Below, piece by piece: positions 41,514-52,449 of a stretch of 64,000 nucleotides of DNA. Source of the DNA: Aromatoleum toluolicum (GTDB lineage Bacteria; Pseudomonadota; Gammaproteobacteria; Burkholderiales; Rhodocyclaceae); the NCBI RefSeq assembly GCF_012911005.2, contig NZ_WTVS01000023.1, forward strand, positions 1 to 64,000, in the 5' to 3' direction. A program made the position numbers and the translations under genes. Below the pieces are notes generated by a model. That model saw only the letters and a program-made list of their open reading frames with translations, was not told the origin of the DNA and did no database searches. Numbering within the stretch: position 1 is the stretch's first letter; every line of letters begins with the position of its first letter.

Positions 41514-43163
41514 TTGGAAACGAAGTGGTGGCACGACGCCGTGGTGTATCAGATCTACCCGCGCAGCTTCTGCGACGCGAACGGCGACGGCATCGGCGAC
41601 CTCGCCGGGATCATCGCCAGGCTGGATTACCTGCGCACGCTGGGCGTGAATGTGATCTGGCTGTCGCCGGTATATCGCTCGCCGATGGACGACAACGGCT
41701 ACGACATCTCGGATTACTGCGACATCGCGCCGGAGTTCGGTACGCTTGAAGAGATGGATGCGCTGATCGCCGAGGCCGCCCGGCGCGACATCCGCATCGT
41801 GATGGACCTCGTCGTCAATCACACCTCGGACGAGCACCCGTGGTTCGTCGAGGCACGCAAGTCGAAGGACAACCCCTACCGCGACTATTACATCTGGCGC
41901 GCGCCGCAGGCCGACGGCTCGGCCCCGGACGTGCAGCGCTCCTGCTTCGGCGGCAGCGCCTGGGAGTTCGACGCTGCGACCGGCGAGTACTACTTCCACC
42001 TGTTCTCGAAGCGCCAGCCGGATCTGAACTGGGCGAATCCCAAGGTCCAGCGCGAAGTGCATCGCATGATGAACTGGTGGCTCGATCGCGGCATCGGCGG
42101 CTTCCGCATGGACGTCATCGACCTGATCGGCAAGGACGTCGATGCTGGCGTCACCACCAACGGCCCGCGCCTGCACGCGTTGCTGCGTGAGATGAACGCG
42201 GCGACTTTCGGCGAGCGCGACGTGCTGACCGTGGGCGAGGCGTGGAGCGCGACGCCGGAGATCGCGAAGCTCTACTCCGATCCGCTGCGCCGCGAGCTGT
42301 CGATGGTGTTCCAGTTCGAGCACATCACGATCACGCACGACCCCGTTGAGGGCAAGTGGAAGCCGCGTGCCTTCGACCTGCGCGAGTTCAAGAAGGTGAT
42401 CACGAAGTGGCAGACCGCGCTCGCCGACACTGGCTGGAACTCGCTCTTCTGGAACAACCACGACTTGCCGCGTGCGGTGTCGAAGTACGGCGATCCGGGC
42501 CGCTACCGCGTCGAGTCCGCGAAGATGCTCGCGACCGCGCTGCATTTCCTGAAGGGCACGCCCTACGTCTATCAGGGCGAGGAGATCGGCATGACCAACG
42601 TGCGCTTCGACTCGATCGCCGACTACCAGGACATCGAGTCGCTGAACCTCTACCGCGAGCGCACCGCGGCGGGCGTGCCGCACGCGGCGATGATGGAAGG
42701 CATCTACGCCAACGGCCGCGACAACGCGCGCACGCCGATGCAGTGGGATGACACGGTCAATGCCGGCTTCACGGCCGGCACGCCCTGGCTGAAGGTGAAT
42801 CCCAACTACCGCGAGATCAACGCCGCGGCAGCACTCGACGACCCGAATTCAATCTTTCATCACTACCGCCGCCTGATCGCGCTGCGCAAGGAGCGCGCGG
42901 CGATGGTGCACGGCGACTACCGGCCGCTGTTCGAGGCGCACCCGCAGGTCTTCGCCTACGAACGCAAGCTCGGCGGCGAGTGCATCGTCGTCATCAGCAA
43001 CTTTTTCGCGGAGCCGGTCGAGCTGGAGCTGCCGGACGGGCTGCGCGGCGTGCGGGGCGAATGCCTCGTGAGCAACTACGACAGCTGCGGCGAGCTGGGC
43101 CACACGCTCGCGCTGCGCCCCTACGAATCCTTCGCCCTCGCGCTCGGCGCGCGGGCAGCCTGA
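41514..43163 (+). CDS. GH13 alpha-glucosidase A (predicted oligo-1,6 type)
   Basis: A 549-residue cytoplasmic GH13_31 enzyme. Catalytic residues are Asp200 (GGFRMDVID), Glu242 (LTVGEAW) and Asp317 (WNNHDLPR). The residue after the nucleophile is Val, which in this subfamily marks alpha-1,6 preference (isomaltose, panose). The start is TTG, ten bases after GAGGAG. No signal peptide is present, so it works on imported oligosaccharides. It is first of the operon under the LacI operators and 16 bases ahead of its paralogue. Confidence 0.88.
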   Translation: METKWWHDAVVYQIYPRSFCDANGDGIGDLAGIIARLDYLRTLGVNVIWLSPVYRSPMDDNGYDISDYCDIAPEFGTLEEMDALIAEAARRDIRIVMDLVVNHTSDEHPWFVEARKSKDNPYRDYYIWRAPQADGSAPDVQRSCFGGSAWEFDAATGEYYFHLFSKRQPDLNWANPKVQREVHRMMNWWLDRGIGGFRMDVIDLIGKDVDAGVTTNGPRLHALLREMNAATFGERDVLTVGEAWSATPEIAKLYSDPLRRELSMVFQFEHITITHDPVEGKWKPRAFDLREFKKVITKWQTALADTGWNSLFWNNHDLPRAVSKYGDPGRYRVESAKMLATALHFLKGTPYVYQGEEIGMTNVRFDSIADYQDIESLNLYRERTAAGVPHAAMMEGIYANGRDNARTPMQWDDTVNAGFTAGTPWLKVNPNYREINAAAALDDPNSIFHHYRRLIALRKERAAMVHGDYRPLFEAHPQVFAYERKLGGECIVVISNFFAEPVELELPDGLRGVRGECLVSNYDSCGELGHTLALRPYESFALALGARAA

Positions 43164-43179
43164 CGAGAGGAATCCCCCA

Positions 43180-44886
43180 ATGAGTGAACAGCACAACAAG
43201 GTCGTGAAGACGCAGTGGTGGAAGGAGGCGGTCGCCTACCAGATCTACCCGCGCAGCTTCATGGACTCCAACGGCGACGGCATCGGCGACCTGAACGGCA
43301 TCACCGCGCGCCTCGACTACCTGAAGGCGCTCGGGATCGACGTGATCTGGATCTGCCCGATGTACAAGTCGCCCAACGACGACAACGGCTACGACATCGC
43401 CGACTACCACGCGATCATGAAGGAGTTCGGCACGATGGCCGACTTCGACCGCCTGCTCGACGCGGTGCACAGCCGCGGCATGCGCCTGATCCTCGACCTG
43501 GTGGTGAATCACACCAGCGACGAGCACGCGTGGTTCATCGAGTCGCGCTCGTCGAAGGACAACCCGAAGCGCGACTGGTACGTGTGGCGCGACGGCAAGG
43601 ATGGCAAGGGGGGTGAAAAAGGCAATGAGCCGAACAACTGGGAAAGCATCTTCAAGGGTTCGGCGTGGAAGTTCGACGAAACGACGGGCCAATACTTCCT
43701 GCACCTCTTCTCGACGCGCCAGCCCGACCTGAACTGGGAAAACCCGGAAGTGCGCACGGCGATCAACGACATGGTGCGCTGGTGGCTGGACAAGGGCATC
43801 GACGGGTACCGTCTCGACGCCGTGAGCCACATGAAGAAGGTCGCCGGCCTGCCCGACATGCCGAATCCGGAAGGGCTCGACCACGTGTCCTGCCTGCCGA
43901 TGCACATGAACGTCGATGGCGTCCTCGACTACATGGACAACCTGTGCCAGAACAGCTTTGCGGACTACGACATCATGACGGTGGGCGAGGCCAACGGCGT
44001 GTCCGCCGAGCAGGCCCGCGACTGGGTCGGAACCGACCGCAACCGGCTGAACATGATCTTCCAGTTCGAGCACCTGCACCTGTGGGCGCAGGACCCGCAG
44101 GCGGCGCTGGACGTCGTCGCGCTGAAGAAAGTGTTCTCGCGCTGGCAGGGCACGCTGCACGGCGTGGGCTGGAATGCGCTGTTCCTTGAGAACCATGACA
44201 TCCCGCGCATCGTGTCGAAGTGGGGCGACGTCGAGCACTACTGGCGCGAGAGCGCGACCGCCCTCGCGACGATGTACTTCCTGATGGAAGGCACGCCCTT
44301 CATCTATCAGGGCCAGGAGATCGGGATGACCAACACCCGCTTCGACAGCATCGCCGACTTCAATGACGTGTTCGCGAAGAACGAGTACGCGTTGCAGCGG
44401 GAGAAAGGCGTGCCGGCCGACGAGATCATCGCCACGCTCGCGGTCACGTCGCGCGACAACTCGCGCACGCCGATGCAGTGGGACGCCTCGGCCAACGCCG
44501 GCTTCACGACCGGCACGCCGTGGCTGAAGGTGAATCCCAACTACCCGCAGATCAACGTCGCGCAGCAGGAAGCCGACCCCGATTCGATCCTGAACTACCA
44601 CCGCCGCCTGATCGCGCTGCGCAAGGCCGAGCCGGTGCTGGTGCATGGGCGCTACGCGCTGCTGATGGAGAGCGACCCGCAGGTCTATGCCTACACCCGC
44701 ACGCTGGGCAGCGAGCAGATCGTCGTGCTGACGAACCTCACCGGAAAGGACGCCCGCGTCGAGCACGACGGCTTCGCGCTGCGCCACGAGGATCTGCTGC
44801 TCGCGAACCACGCCGTCGCCGCCCATGGCGACGGGCGCCAACTGACGCTGCGCCCTTACGAGGCCCGCGTGTATCGCGTGCGCTGA
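43180..44886 (+). CDS. GH13 alpha-glucosidase B (predicted alpha-1,4 type)
   Basis: A 568-residue cytoplasmic paralogue of the preceding enzyme. Catalytic residues are Asp213 (DGYRLDAVSHM), Glu270 (MTVGEAN) and Asp340 (LENHDIPR). Here the residue after the nucleophile is Ala, which in the subfamily goes with alpha-1,4 or wider specificity (maltose, sucrose, perhaps trehalose). An insertion near residues 138-155 (GKDGKGGEKGNEPNNW) distinguishes it. The pair probably splits alpha-glucoside linkages between them. AGAGGAA precedes the ATG. Confidence 0.87.
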   Translation: MSEQHNKVVKTQWWKEAVAYQIYPRSFMDSNGDGIGDLNGITARLDYLKALGIDVIWICPMYKSPNDDNGYDIADYHAIMKEFGTMADFDRLLDAVHSRGMRLILDLVVNHTSDEHAWFIESRSSKDNPKRDWYVWRDGKDGKGGEKGNEPNNWESIFKGSAWKFDETTGQYFLHLFSTRQPDLNWENPEVRTAINDMVRWWLDKGIDGYRLDAVSHMKKVAGLPDMPNPEGLDHVSCLPMHMNVDGVLDYMDNLCQNSFADYDIMTVGEANGVSAEQARDWVGTDRNRLNMIFQFEHLHLWAQDPQAALDVVALKKVFSRWQGTLHGVGWNALFLENHDIPRIVSKWGDVEHYWRESATALATMYFLMEGTPFIYQGQEIGMTNTRFDSIADFNDVFAKNEYALQREKGVPADEIIATLAVTSRDNSRTPMQWDASANAGFTTGTPWLKVNPNYPQINVAQQEADPDSILNYHRRLIALRKAEPVLVHGRYALLMESDPQVYAYTRTLGSEQIVVLTNLTGKDARVEHDGFALRHEDLLLANHAVAAHGDGRQLTLRPYEARVYRVR

Positions 44887-44938
44887 GCCCGAACCGCAAA
44901 CGTATTACCGGAACCCGAGAAAAGGAGGAGACACAATC

Positions 44939-46207
44939 ATGAAGAAACTGCTTCCCGCCACCCTGACCGCGCTGATGTTCGGCGCCATCCCTGTCGCCCA
45001 CGCCGACACGCTGAAGATGGCGTGCAACGTTTCCGGCGCGATGAAGCCCTACTGCGAGCACGTCAAGGGACGTTTCGAGAAGGAGACGCAGCACAAGCTC
45101 GCCTTCGTCGAAATGCCTGCCGCTTCGGACGAAAAGCTCGCGCTGTACCAGCAGATCTTCGCCGCGAAGGATGCCGACGCGGTCGACGTGCTGTCGATCG
45201 ACGTGATCTGGACCGGCCTGCTCGACAAGCACCTGCTCGACCTCACCGACAAGGTGAAGGACCTCGAGCCGTCATTCTTCCCGAACAACTGGAAGAACAA
45301 CATCGTCAACGGCCGCATCAAGGCCGTGCCCGGCCAGCTCGACGCCGGCATGATGTACTACCGCAAGGACCTGCTCGCGAAGCACAAGGAGCAGCCGCCC
45401 AAGACCTGGGAGGATCTGACCCGAATCGCCAAGACCGTCCAGGAAGCCGAGCGCGCGGCCGGCAACAAGAACTTCTGGGGCTTCGTCTTCCAGGGCAAGG
45501 CCTACGAGGGGCTGTCGTGCGACGTGCTGGAATGGGTCGCGTCCTACAACGGCGGCACCTTCGTCGATCCGGCCGGCAACATCACGATCAACAACCCGAA
45601 GGCGGCGAAGGCGCTCAACACCGCGGCGAGCTGGGTCGGCACGATCGCGCCGAAGGGCGTGATGGGCTACCAGGAGGAAGAGTCGCGCGCGGTGTTCCAG
45701 AACGGCGACGCGCTGTTCATGCGCAACTGGCCGTACGCCTACGTGCTCACGCAGGCGGACAACAGCCCGGTCAAGGGCAAGGTCGGTGTGATTCCGATCC
45801 CGAAGGGCGGCGAGGATGGCCTGCACGCGGCAACGCTGGGCGGCTGGCAGTGGAGCGTGAGCGCCTATTCGAAGAACCCGGACGCGGCGATCAAGCTTGT
45901 GCGCATCCTGTCGGAAGCCGAAACGCAGAAGCGCGCCTTCATGTTGCTGGGCATCCCGCCGGCCCGCGTCGATACCTATCAGGACGCGGAGGTGCAGGCC
46001 AAGGCGCCGTACCTCGCGGAGTTCAAGGACGTGTTCGCGAACGCCGTGCCGCGCCCCTCGACCCCGACCCGGTCGCAGTTCCCGAAGGTGTCGAAGGCGA
46101 TGTTCAACGCCGGCTACGACGTGCTGAGCGGCCGCGCAACCGGCGAACAGGCGGTGGCCGACCTCGAAGACAAGTTGAAGCGCATCAAGGGCCGCGAGTG
46201 GAAGTGA
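44939..46207 (+). CDS. Alpha-glucoside/trehalose ABC substrate-binding protein
   Basis: A 422-residue periplasmic protein. The signal peptide ends at about residue 22 (PVAHA before DTLKMACN). The body is a family-1 solute-binding protein (LALYQQIFAAKDADAVDVLSI, GQLDAGMMYYRKDLL, MLLGIPPARVDTY), near trehalose/maltose binders such as ThuE. The ligand is inferred from the enzyme genes around it. AAAAGGAGGAG precedes the ATG. A long hairpin repeat separates it from the permease genes, so binding protein may be made in excess of permease. Confidence 0.85.
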   Translation: MKKLLPATLTALMFGAIPVAHADTLKMACNVSGAMKPYCEHVKGRFEKETQHKLAFVEMPAASDEKLALYQQIFAAKDADAVDVLSIDVIWTGLLDKHLLDLTDKVKDLEPSFFPNNWKNNIVNGRIKAVPGQLDAGMMYYRKDLLAKHKEQPPKTWEDLTRIAKTVQEAERAAGNKNFWGFVFQGKAYEGLSCDVLEWVASYNGGTFVDPAGNITINNPKAAKALNTAASWVGTIAPKGVMGYQEEESRAVFQNGDALFMRNWPYAYVLTQADNSPVKGKVGVIPIPKGGEDGLHAATLGGWQWSVSAYSKNPDAAIKLVRILSEAETQKRAFMLLGIPPARVDTYQDAEVQAKAPYLAEFKDVFANAVPRPSTPTRSQFPKVSKAMFNAGYDVLSGRATGEQAVADLEDKLKRIKGREWK

Positions 46208-46242
46208 TTGCGATGCCGGCGTGACAGCTTCGGCGCATCGTT

Positions 46243-46421
46243 CCTCCCCCTTCAACGGGGGCGGAGAAGGGGTTTCGGCGAGCACTGCTCGCCGCCTGCG
46301 GAGCGGCGAGGCGAAGCCGAGACTACCGGTTAGGTGGGGGATGGGTTTCTGCGGCGTTTGGTTAACCCATCCCCACCCCAACCCTCCCCTTGAAGGGGAG
46401 GGGGCTACCGTGCAGCACTCA
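46243..46421. repeat. Long intergenic hairpin repeat, copy 2 with internal insertion
   Basis: The right arm is nearly identical to copy 1 (13246-13339), including AACCCATCCCCACCCCAACC and the following TACCGTGCAGCACTCA. The left arm is split by about 70 bases (46262-46330) that contain GGCGAGCACTGCTCGCC, a hairpin of its own. It lies between binding-protein and permease genes of one operon, a place where it could stabilise the upstream message or attenuate the downstream one. Confidence 0.8.
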
Positions 46422-46468
46422 GCCGGACTTCACGCGATTGCTGGCCGGGTTAATACGAGGTATCAACG

Positions 46469-47464
46469 ATGACTCACAATTCCGAAAGCCTGCTGCCATC
46501 GGCCGCGGTCGCACCGCCCCCGACGGCGAGCGCGCCGGGCCGCAAGCGCAGCCTGCAGCAGCGCCGCGCCCGCGCGGCATGGGTGCTGGTCGCGCCGGCG
46601 CTGATCCTGCTTTTCGCGGTCGCCGGCTGGCCGCTGCTGCGCACGGTGTTCTACAGCTTCACCGACGCCGCGATGGACACCCCCGAGGACTACAACTTCG
46701 TCGGGTTCGCGAACTACCTCGACTTCGCCGAGGGCGAGAGCTTCGGCGTGCTGGCCGACCCGTTGTGGTGGCAGGCGGTGGGCAACACGCTGTGGTTCAC
46801 GGCCTGCTCGGTGTCGCTGGAGCTGTTCTTCGGCATGCTGCTCGCGCTGCTGATGAACGAGAAGTTCCGCGGCCAGGGTCTCGTGCGTGCGGCGATCCTG
46901 GTGCCGTGGGCGATCCCGACCATCGTCACGGCGAAGATGTGGGGCTGGATGTTCCACGACCAGTACGGCGTGATCAACGATCTGCTGCAGCGCGTGGGTG
47001 CGATCGCTGCGCCGCTGGCGTGGATCGCCGAACCTGACCTGTCGATGTGGGCCGTCGTCATCGCCGACGTGTGGAAGACGGTGCCCTTCATGGCGCTGAT
47101 GCTGCTCGCCGCACTGCAGATGATCCCGTCCGACCTCTACGAGGCCGCGCGCGTCGACGGCGCCACCGCCTGGCAGCGTTTCCGCCGCATCACGCTGCCG
47201 CTGATCATGCCGGCGATGATCGTCGCGCTGATCTTCCGCGTGATGGACGCGCTGCGCGTGTTCGACCTGATCTACGTGCTGACCTCCAACAGCGAGGCGA
47301 CGATCTCGATCTCCGGCTACGCCCGCGAGCAGATGGTGTCCTTCCAGGAGATGGGTGTCGGCTCCGCCGCGTCGGTGCTGGTGTTCATGATGGTCGCGGG
47401 CATCGCTGCCTGCTTCCTGTGGATCAATCGCTTCAGTCACGAAGGCAAGGAGGCACGGGAATGA
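46469..47464 (+). CDS. Alpha-glucoside/trehalose ABC permease 1
   Basis: A 331-residue MalF/ThuF-type inner-membrane permease. After a cytoplasmic tail, helix 1 is at about residues 35-55. The EAA loop is PSDLYEAARVDGATAWQRF. It overlaps the next permease gene by four bases. Length and topology (six helices) are normal. Confidence 0.88.
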   Translation: MTHNSESLLPSAAVAPPPTASAPGRKRSLQQRRARAAWVLVAPALILLFAVAGWPLLRTVFYSFTDAAMDTPEDYNFVGFANYLDFAEGESFGVLADPLWWQAVGNTLWFTACSVSLELFFGMLLALLMNEKFRGQGLVRAAILVPWAIPTIVTAKMWGWMFHDQYGVINDLLQRVGAIAAPLAWIAEPDLSMWAVVIADVWKTVPFMALMLLAALQMIPSDLYEAARVDGATAWQRFRRITLPLIMPAMIVALIFRVMDALRVFDLIYVLTSNSEATISISGYAREQMVSFQEMGVGSAASVLVFMMVAGIAACFLWINRFSHEGKEARE

Positions 47465-48306
47465 AGCTCACTCGCCAACAAAGGGAATTGGGGAAGAAGT
47501 TCTGGATCTACCTGACGGCGCTCGTCGTCAGCGTGATCTGCGTGTTCCCCTTCTACAACGCGGTGCTGACCTCGCTGCGCACCGGCCAGGAGCTGTTCCT
47601 GACCAACTACCTGCCGACGACCTTCCACTGGGAGAACTACGTCAGCGCGCTGGGCGAGAACGGCGTTGGGCGCAGCCTGCTCAACTCCTTCCTCGTCGCG
47701 TCGATCACCGTCGGCATCTGCCTGCTGGTATCGATCACCGCGGCCTTCGCGCTGGCGCGGGTGCGCTTCCGCGGGCGCAAGTACATCCTCTTCACGATCC
47801 TCTGCGTGTCGATGTTCCCGCAGGTCGCGGTGCTGTCGGGGATGTTCGAGCTGGTACGCTTCATGGGCCTGTACGACTCGATCGGCTCGCTGATCCTGTC
47901 GTACACGACCTTCTCGCTGCCCTTCACGGTGTGGGTGCTGACGACCTTCATGCGTTCGCTGCCGGTGGAATTGGAGGAGGCGGCGATCGTCGACGGCGCG
48001 AACCTGTGGGTCATCATCACCAAGGTGTTCGCGCCCATCATGGGGCCGTCGCTGGTGACGACCGGGCTGCTGGCGTTCATCGGCGCGTGGAACGAGTTCA
48101 TGTTCGCGCTGACCTTCATCATCTCCAACGAGAACCGCACCGTGCCGGTCGCCATCGGCATGCTGCAGGGCGCCTCGCAATACGAACTGCCGTGGGGGCA
48201 CATCATGGCCGCGTCGGTGGTCGTGACCATCCCGATCATCGCGCTGGTGCTGATCTTCCAGAAGCGCATCGTCAGCGGCCTGACCGCTGGCGCCGTCAAA
48301 GGCTGA
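47461..48306 (+). CDS. Alpha-glucoside/trehalose ABC permease 2
   Basis: A 281-residue MalG/ThuG-type permease with six helices. The EAA loop is PVELEEAAIVDGANLWVII, and the C-terminus [12 protein letters not shown] is family-typical. It forms the channel with the preceding protein. Its ATG overlaps the previous stop (ATGA). Confidence 0.88.
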   Translation: MKLTRQQRELGKKFWIYLTALVVSVICVFPFYNAVLTSLRTGQELFLTNYLPTTFHWENYVSALGENGVGRSLLNSFLVASITVGICLLVSITAAFALARVRFRGRKYILFTILCVSMFPQVAVLSGMFELVRFMGLYDSIGSLILSYTTFSLPFTVWVLTTFMRSLPVELEEAAIVDGANLWVIITKVFAPIMGPSLVTTGLLAFIGAWNEFMFALTFIISNENRTVPVAIGMLQGASQYELPWGHIMAASVVVTIPIIALVLIFQKRIVSGLTAGAVKG

Positions 48307-48340
48307 CCTGCGACCCCCGACCCCGACAAGGAATACGAAC

Positions 48341-49522
<1,182 letters not shown>

Positions 49523-49659
49523 AGGACCGCAGGGCGGAAGTGCGAAGCGCATATCGCCGGATGCCCGGTGTTTGACGCCCATGTGGCGGATAACGCCGCT
49601 GCGCGGCTCATCCGCCCTACGCAATCCGTCGTGACCGTTCCGCGCGACAAGGAAAAGAA

Positions 49660-51168
49660 GTGACAGAAAACGGACTCCAGACCTCGGGCGCACTGTTCGA
49701 GGCCGTGCAGCTCGCGCGCGTGTTCGAGGATTCGAAGACTTTCCCCGACAGCGTCCCGCTTGCGCCGCCGGAGCGGATCCGCGACGAGTTCAACGCGCTC
49801 GTCGGCGATTTCGTGCGCAGGCGTTTCGCGCTGCCGGGGCAGGGCGCGGGCATGTCCGAATCTGTGCGGCCGGCGCCAAGCCTCGCCGCCCACATCGACC
49901 GGCTGTGGCCGACGCTCACGCGTCCCGCCGACCGCGCCGACGCGCCGCACGGCTCGCTGATCCCGCTGCCCCATCCCTATGTCGTACCCGGCGGGCGCTT
50001 CCGCGAGATCTACTACTGGGACAGCTACTTCACGATGCTGGGCCTGCTCGCGTCGAAACGCCTCGACCTCGTCGAGAACATGGTGCGCAACTTCGCGTGG
50101 CTCGTCGACACGCACGGCCACATCCCCAACGGCAACCGCAGTTACTTCCTCAGCCGCTCGCAGCCGCCGATGTTCGCCTTCATGCTGCGGCTGCTCGAGC
50201 GCGAACGCGGCATCGACGCGATCCGGCCGTACCTGCCGCAAGCGGAGCGCGAGTATGCCTACTGGATGTCGCGCACGCCGGCACCGCACAACGGTCGCGC
50301 GATGCCCGACCGCCACACGGTGCGCCTTGCGGACGGCGCGCTGCTCAACCGTTACTGGGACGCGCGCAACACGCCGCGCGAGGAATCCTTCGCCGAGGAC
50401 GTCGAACTCCATGCCCGCGCGGCCCCGCAGCAGCAGGACGAGCTCTACCGCAACCTGCGCGCCGGCGCAGAGTCGGGCTGGGATTTCAGCAGCCGCTGGT
50501 GCGATGAGGATGGGCGGCTGGATAGCATCCGCACGACCGAATTGATCCCCGTCGACCTCAACTGCCTGCTATTCCGCATCGAGCGGATGCTCGGCGACTG
50601 GCTCGCGCAGCTGGACGAGCCCCGTGCCGTCGATTACCGGCTCGCAGCGGAACGTCGCCGCGCAGCAGTCGTGAAGCATTGCTGGAACGAAGACCGGGGC
50701 TGGTTCTTCGACTGGTCGTGGCGCGACGGAGCGCAGAGCGGATGCTGGTCGCTGGCCGGCGTGTTTCCCCTCTATTGTGGTCTCGCGGATGAGGCGCAAG
50801 CCGCACGCGTCGCGCGCAACGTCGCCGAACGCTTCCTGCGGCCGGGCGGAGTCGTGACAACGCTGACCGACTCGCATGAACAGTGGGATTCGCCGAACGG
50901 CTGGGCGCCGCTGCAGTGGGTGGCGGTGCAGGGGCTGCTCGACTACGGATATGAGGAACTCGCGCGCGAGATCGCAACCCGTTTCGTCGGTCTGGCCGAC
51001 CAGGTGTGGCGCCGCACAGGCAAAGTGATGGAAAAGTACGACGTGTGCGACCTGTCGCTCGACGCGGGCGGCGGCGAGTATCCGGTGCAGGACGGCTTCG
51101 GCTGGACCAACGGTGTCGTGCGCGCCTTCATCGAGCGCTTCGAGCTCGACGCGTATCGGGGCTCCTGA
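49660..51168 (+). CDS. treF: Cytoplasmic trehalase (GH37, TreF-like)
   Basis: A 502-residue trehalase that splits trehalose to two glucose. Both family signatures are present (PGGRFREIYYWDSYF at 110-124 and QWDSPNGWAPLQW at 408-420). The expected catalytic residues are Asp275 (SGWDFSSRW) and Glu473 (GGEYPVQDGFGW). No signal peptide is present, so it is TreF-like rather than periplasmic TreA. It starts at GTG after AAGGAAAAG. Glucose made here would be phosphorylated by the glucokinases in this window. Confidence 0.93.
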   Translation: MTENGLQTSGALFEAVQLARVFEDSKTFPDSVPLAPPERIRDEFNALVGDFVRRRFALPGQGAGMSESVRPAPSLAAHIDRLWPTLTRPADRADAPHGSLIPLPHPYVVPGGRFREIYYWDSYFTMLGLLASKRLDLVENMVRNFAWLVDTHGHIPNGNRSYFLSRSQPPMFAFMLRLLERERGIDAIRPYLPQAEREYAYWMSRTPAPHNGRAMPDRHTVRLADGALLNRYWDARNTPREESFAEDVELHARAAPQQQDELYRNLRAGAESGWDFSSRWCDEDGRLDSIRTTELIPVDLNCLLFRIERMLGDWLAQLDEPRAVDYRLAAERRRAAVVKHCWNEDRGWFFDWSWRDGAQSGCWSLAGVFPLYCGLADEAQAARVARNVAERFLRPGGVVTTLTDSHEQWDSPNGWAPLQWVAVQGLLDYGYEELAREIATRFVGLADQVWRRTGKVMEKYDVCDLSLDAGGGEYPVQDGFGWTNGVVRAFIERFELDAYRGS

Positions 51169-51214
51169 ATCCTCGATCGCCTCGCTTCCCCCGTTTTCCT
51201 GTCACGAGGACATC

Positions 51215-52372
51215 ATGCTGAAGTTCCCTGCCGGCCCCCTGTGGGCGCTGGTGACCGGTTTTGCCGCGCTGGGTGGTGTGGGCAGCGTCCTGATGACGCG
51301 CCAGCCGGAGTTCTATCACCGCTGGAACCTGGATAACGCGGAGTGGGGCTGGGCGCTGTTCGCCACCGGCCTCGGCGGCGTGCTGGCCTATCCGCTCAAC
51401 CGCTGGCTGTTGGCACGCTGGGGCGGTCGCGGGATGCTGCACCGCTTCGGCACGGCCGGCGGCATCGTGCTGGCGGTCATCCCCTGGCTGCCCGGGGTTC
51501 CCTGCCTGCTCGCGGGGCTCTTTGCGCAGGGCGTGATCTACAACGGCGTCGGCGTCGCGATCAACCAGCAGGCGTCGCAGTGGGAACTGCAGCGTGGTAC
51601 GCGCATGATGGGACGCCTGCACGCCACCTTCTTCATCGGCAGCGTGCTGTCGGCCTTTATCAGCAGCCTGCTCGCGGCGCTCGCCGTCAGCTTGCCGCTG
51701 CACATGGCCGCGGTCGGCCTTGTCGCTGCGCTGATCCATCGCGCCGCTGCGGCGACGCTCGAGGCCGAGGCCGCCCGATCGACCACGCCCGTCGCCGTGC
51801 ATCATGCCCCCGAATCCTGGCTCGGCCTGGGCGTGCTGTTGTGCGGGTGCACCGTGCTCGAAAGCGGCGTCATGGGCTGGGCCTCGGTGTATCTCAACCA
51901 GAGCCTGAACGCAAACGAGAGCCTGTCCGGCATCGGCCTCGCGCTGTTTTCCGGGGCGATGGCGGTGGGGCGGCTCTTCTCGGACGGTCTCGTCACGCGT
52001 CATGGCGCGCTGTGCATCGTCCGCACGGGCGCCATCGTCTGTGCGATCGCCCTCGCGCTGGCGGCCTGGCTGCATCAGTTGCCGGTCGCCATGCTCGCCT
52101 TCGCCGTCACCGGATTGGGGCTCGCCGCGGCCGCGCCGGTCATCTTCTCGGTCGCCGGGCGGATGGGCGGGGAGGCGCTCGCCTTGATCGCCGGCCTCGG
52201 CGCGCTCGGTGGCCTTCTCGGGCCGGTGATCCTCGGCCGCGTCGCGAGCTACCTGTCGCTCGACTGGGTGCTCGCCACGCTCGCCGCGGTCGCTGTCGCG
52301 ATCGCCCGGCAAGCGGCGGTCCTCGCGGCGAGCCGGCCGCCGGTTGGCGCCGTGTCCGCGCCGGTGCATTGA
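51215..52372 (+). CDS. MFS transporter
   Basis: A 385-residue carrier with about twelve helices. It starts at the ATG after GAGGACATC and follows the trehalase gene by 46 bases. WALFATGLGGVLAYPLNRWLL and GVIYNGVGVAINQQASQWE place it in the same broad MFS group as the carrier at 36963. A sugar or sugar-derived substrate is likely from context but not proven. Confidence 0.82.
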   Translation: MLKFPAGPLWALVTGFAALGGVGSVLMTRQPEFYHRWNLDNAEWGWALFATGLGGVLAYPLNRWLLARWGGRGMLHRFGTAGGIVLAVIPWLPGVPCLLAGLFAQGVIYNGVGVAINQQASQWELQRGTRMMGRLHATFFIGSVLSAFISSLLAALAVSLPLHMAAVGLVAALIHRAAAATLEAEAARSTTPVAVHHAPESWLGLGVLLCGCTVLESGVMGWASVYLNQSLNANESLSGIGLALFSGAMAVGRLFSDGLVTRHGALCIVRTGAIVCAIALALAAWLHQLPVAMLAFAVTGLGLAAAAPVIFSVAGRMGGEALALIAGLGALGGLLGPVILGRVASYLSLDWVLATLAAVAVAIARQAAVLAASRPPVGAVSAPVH

Positions 52373-52449
52373 GAACACAAACCGCCGCCGCGCCCGCACC
52401 GTGCGCGAATTCGACGCACGGCGTTCAATGACTCGAAGGACTCACAAGA

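Noticed and set aside
43180-44886. Trehalose synthase (TreS)
   Set aside because: Length and motifs fit GH13_31 alpha-glucosidases better. No TreS C-terminal or maltokinase part is present.
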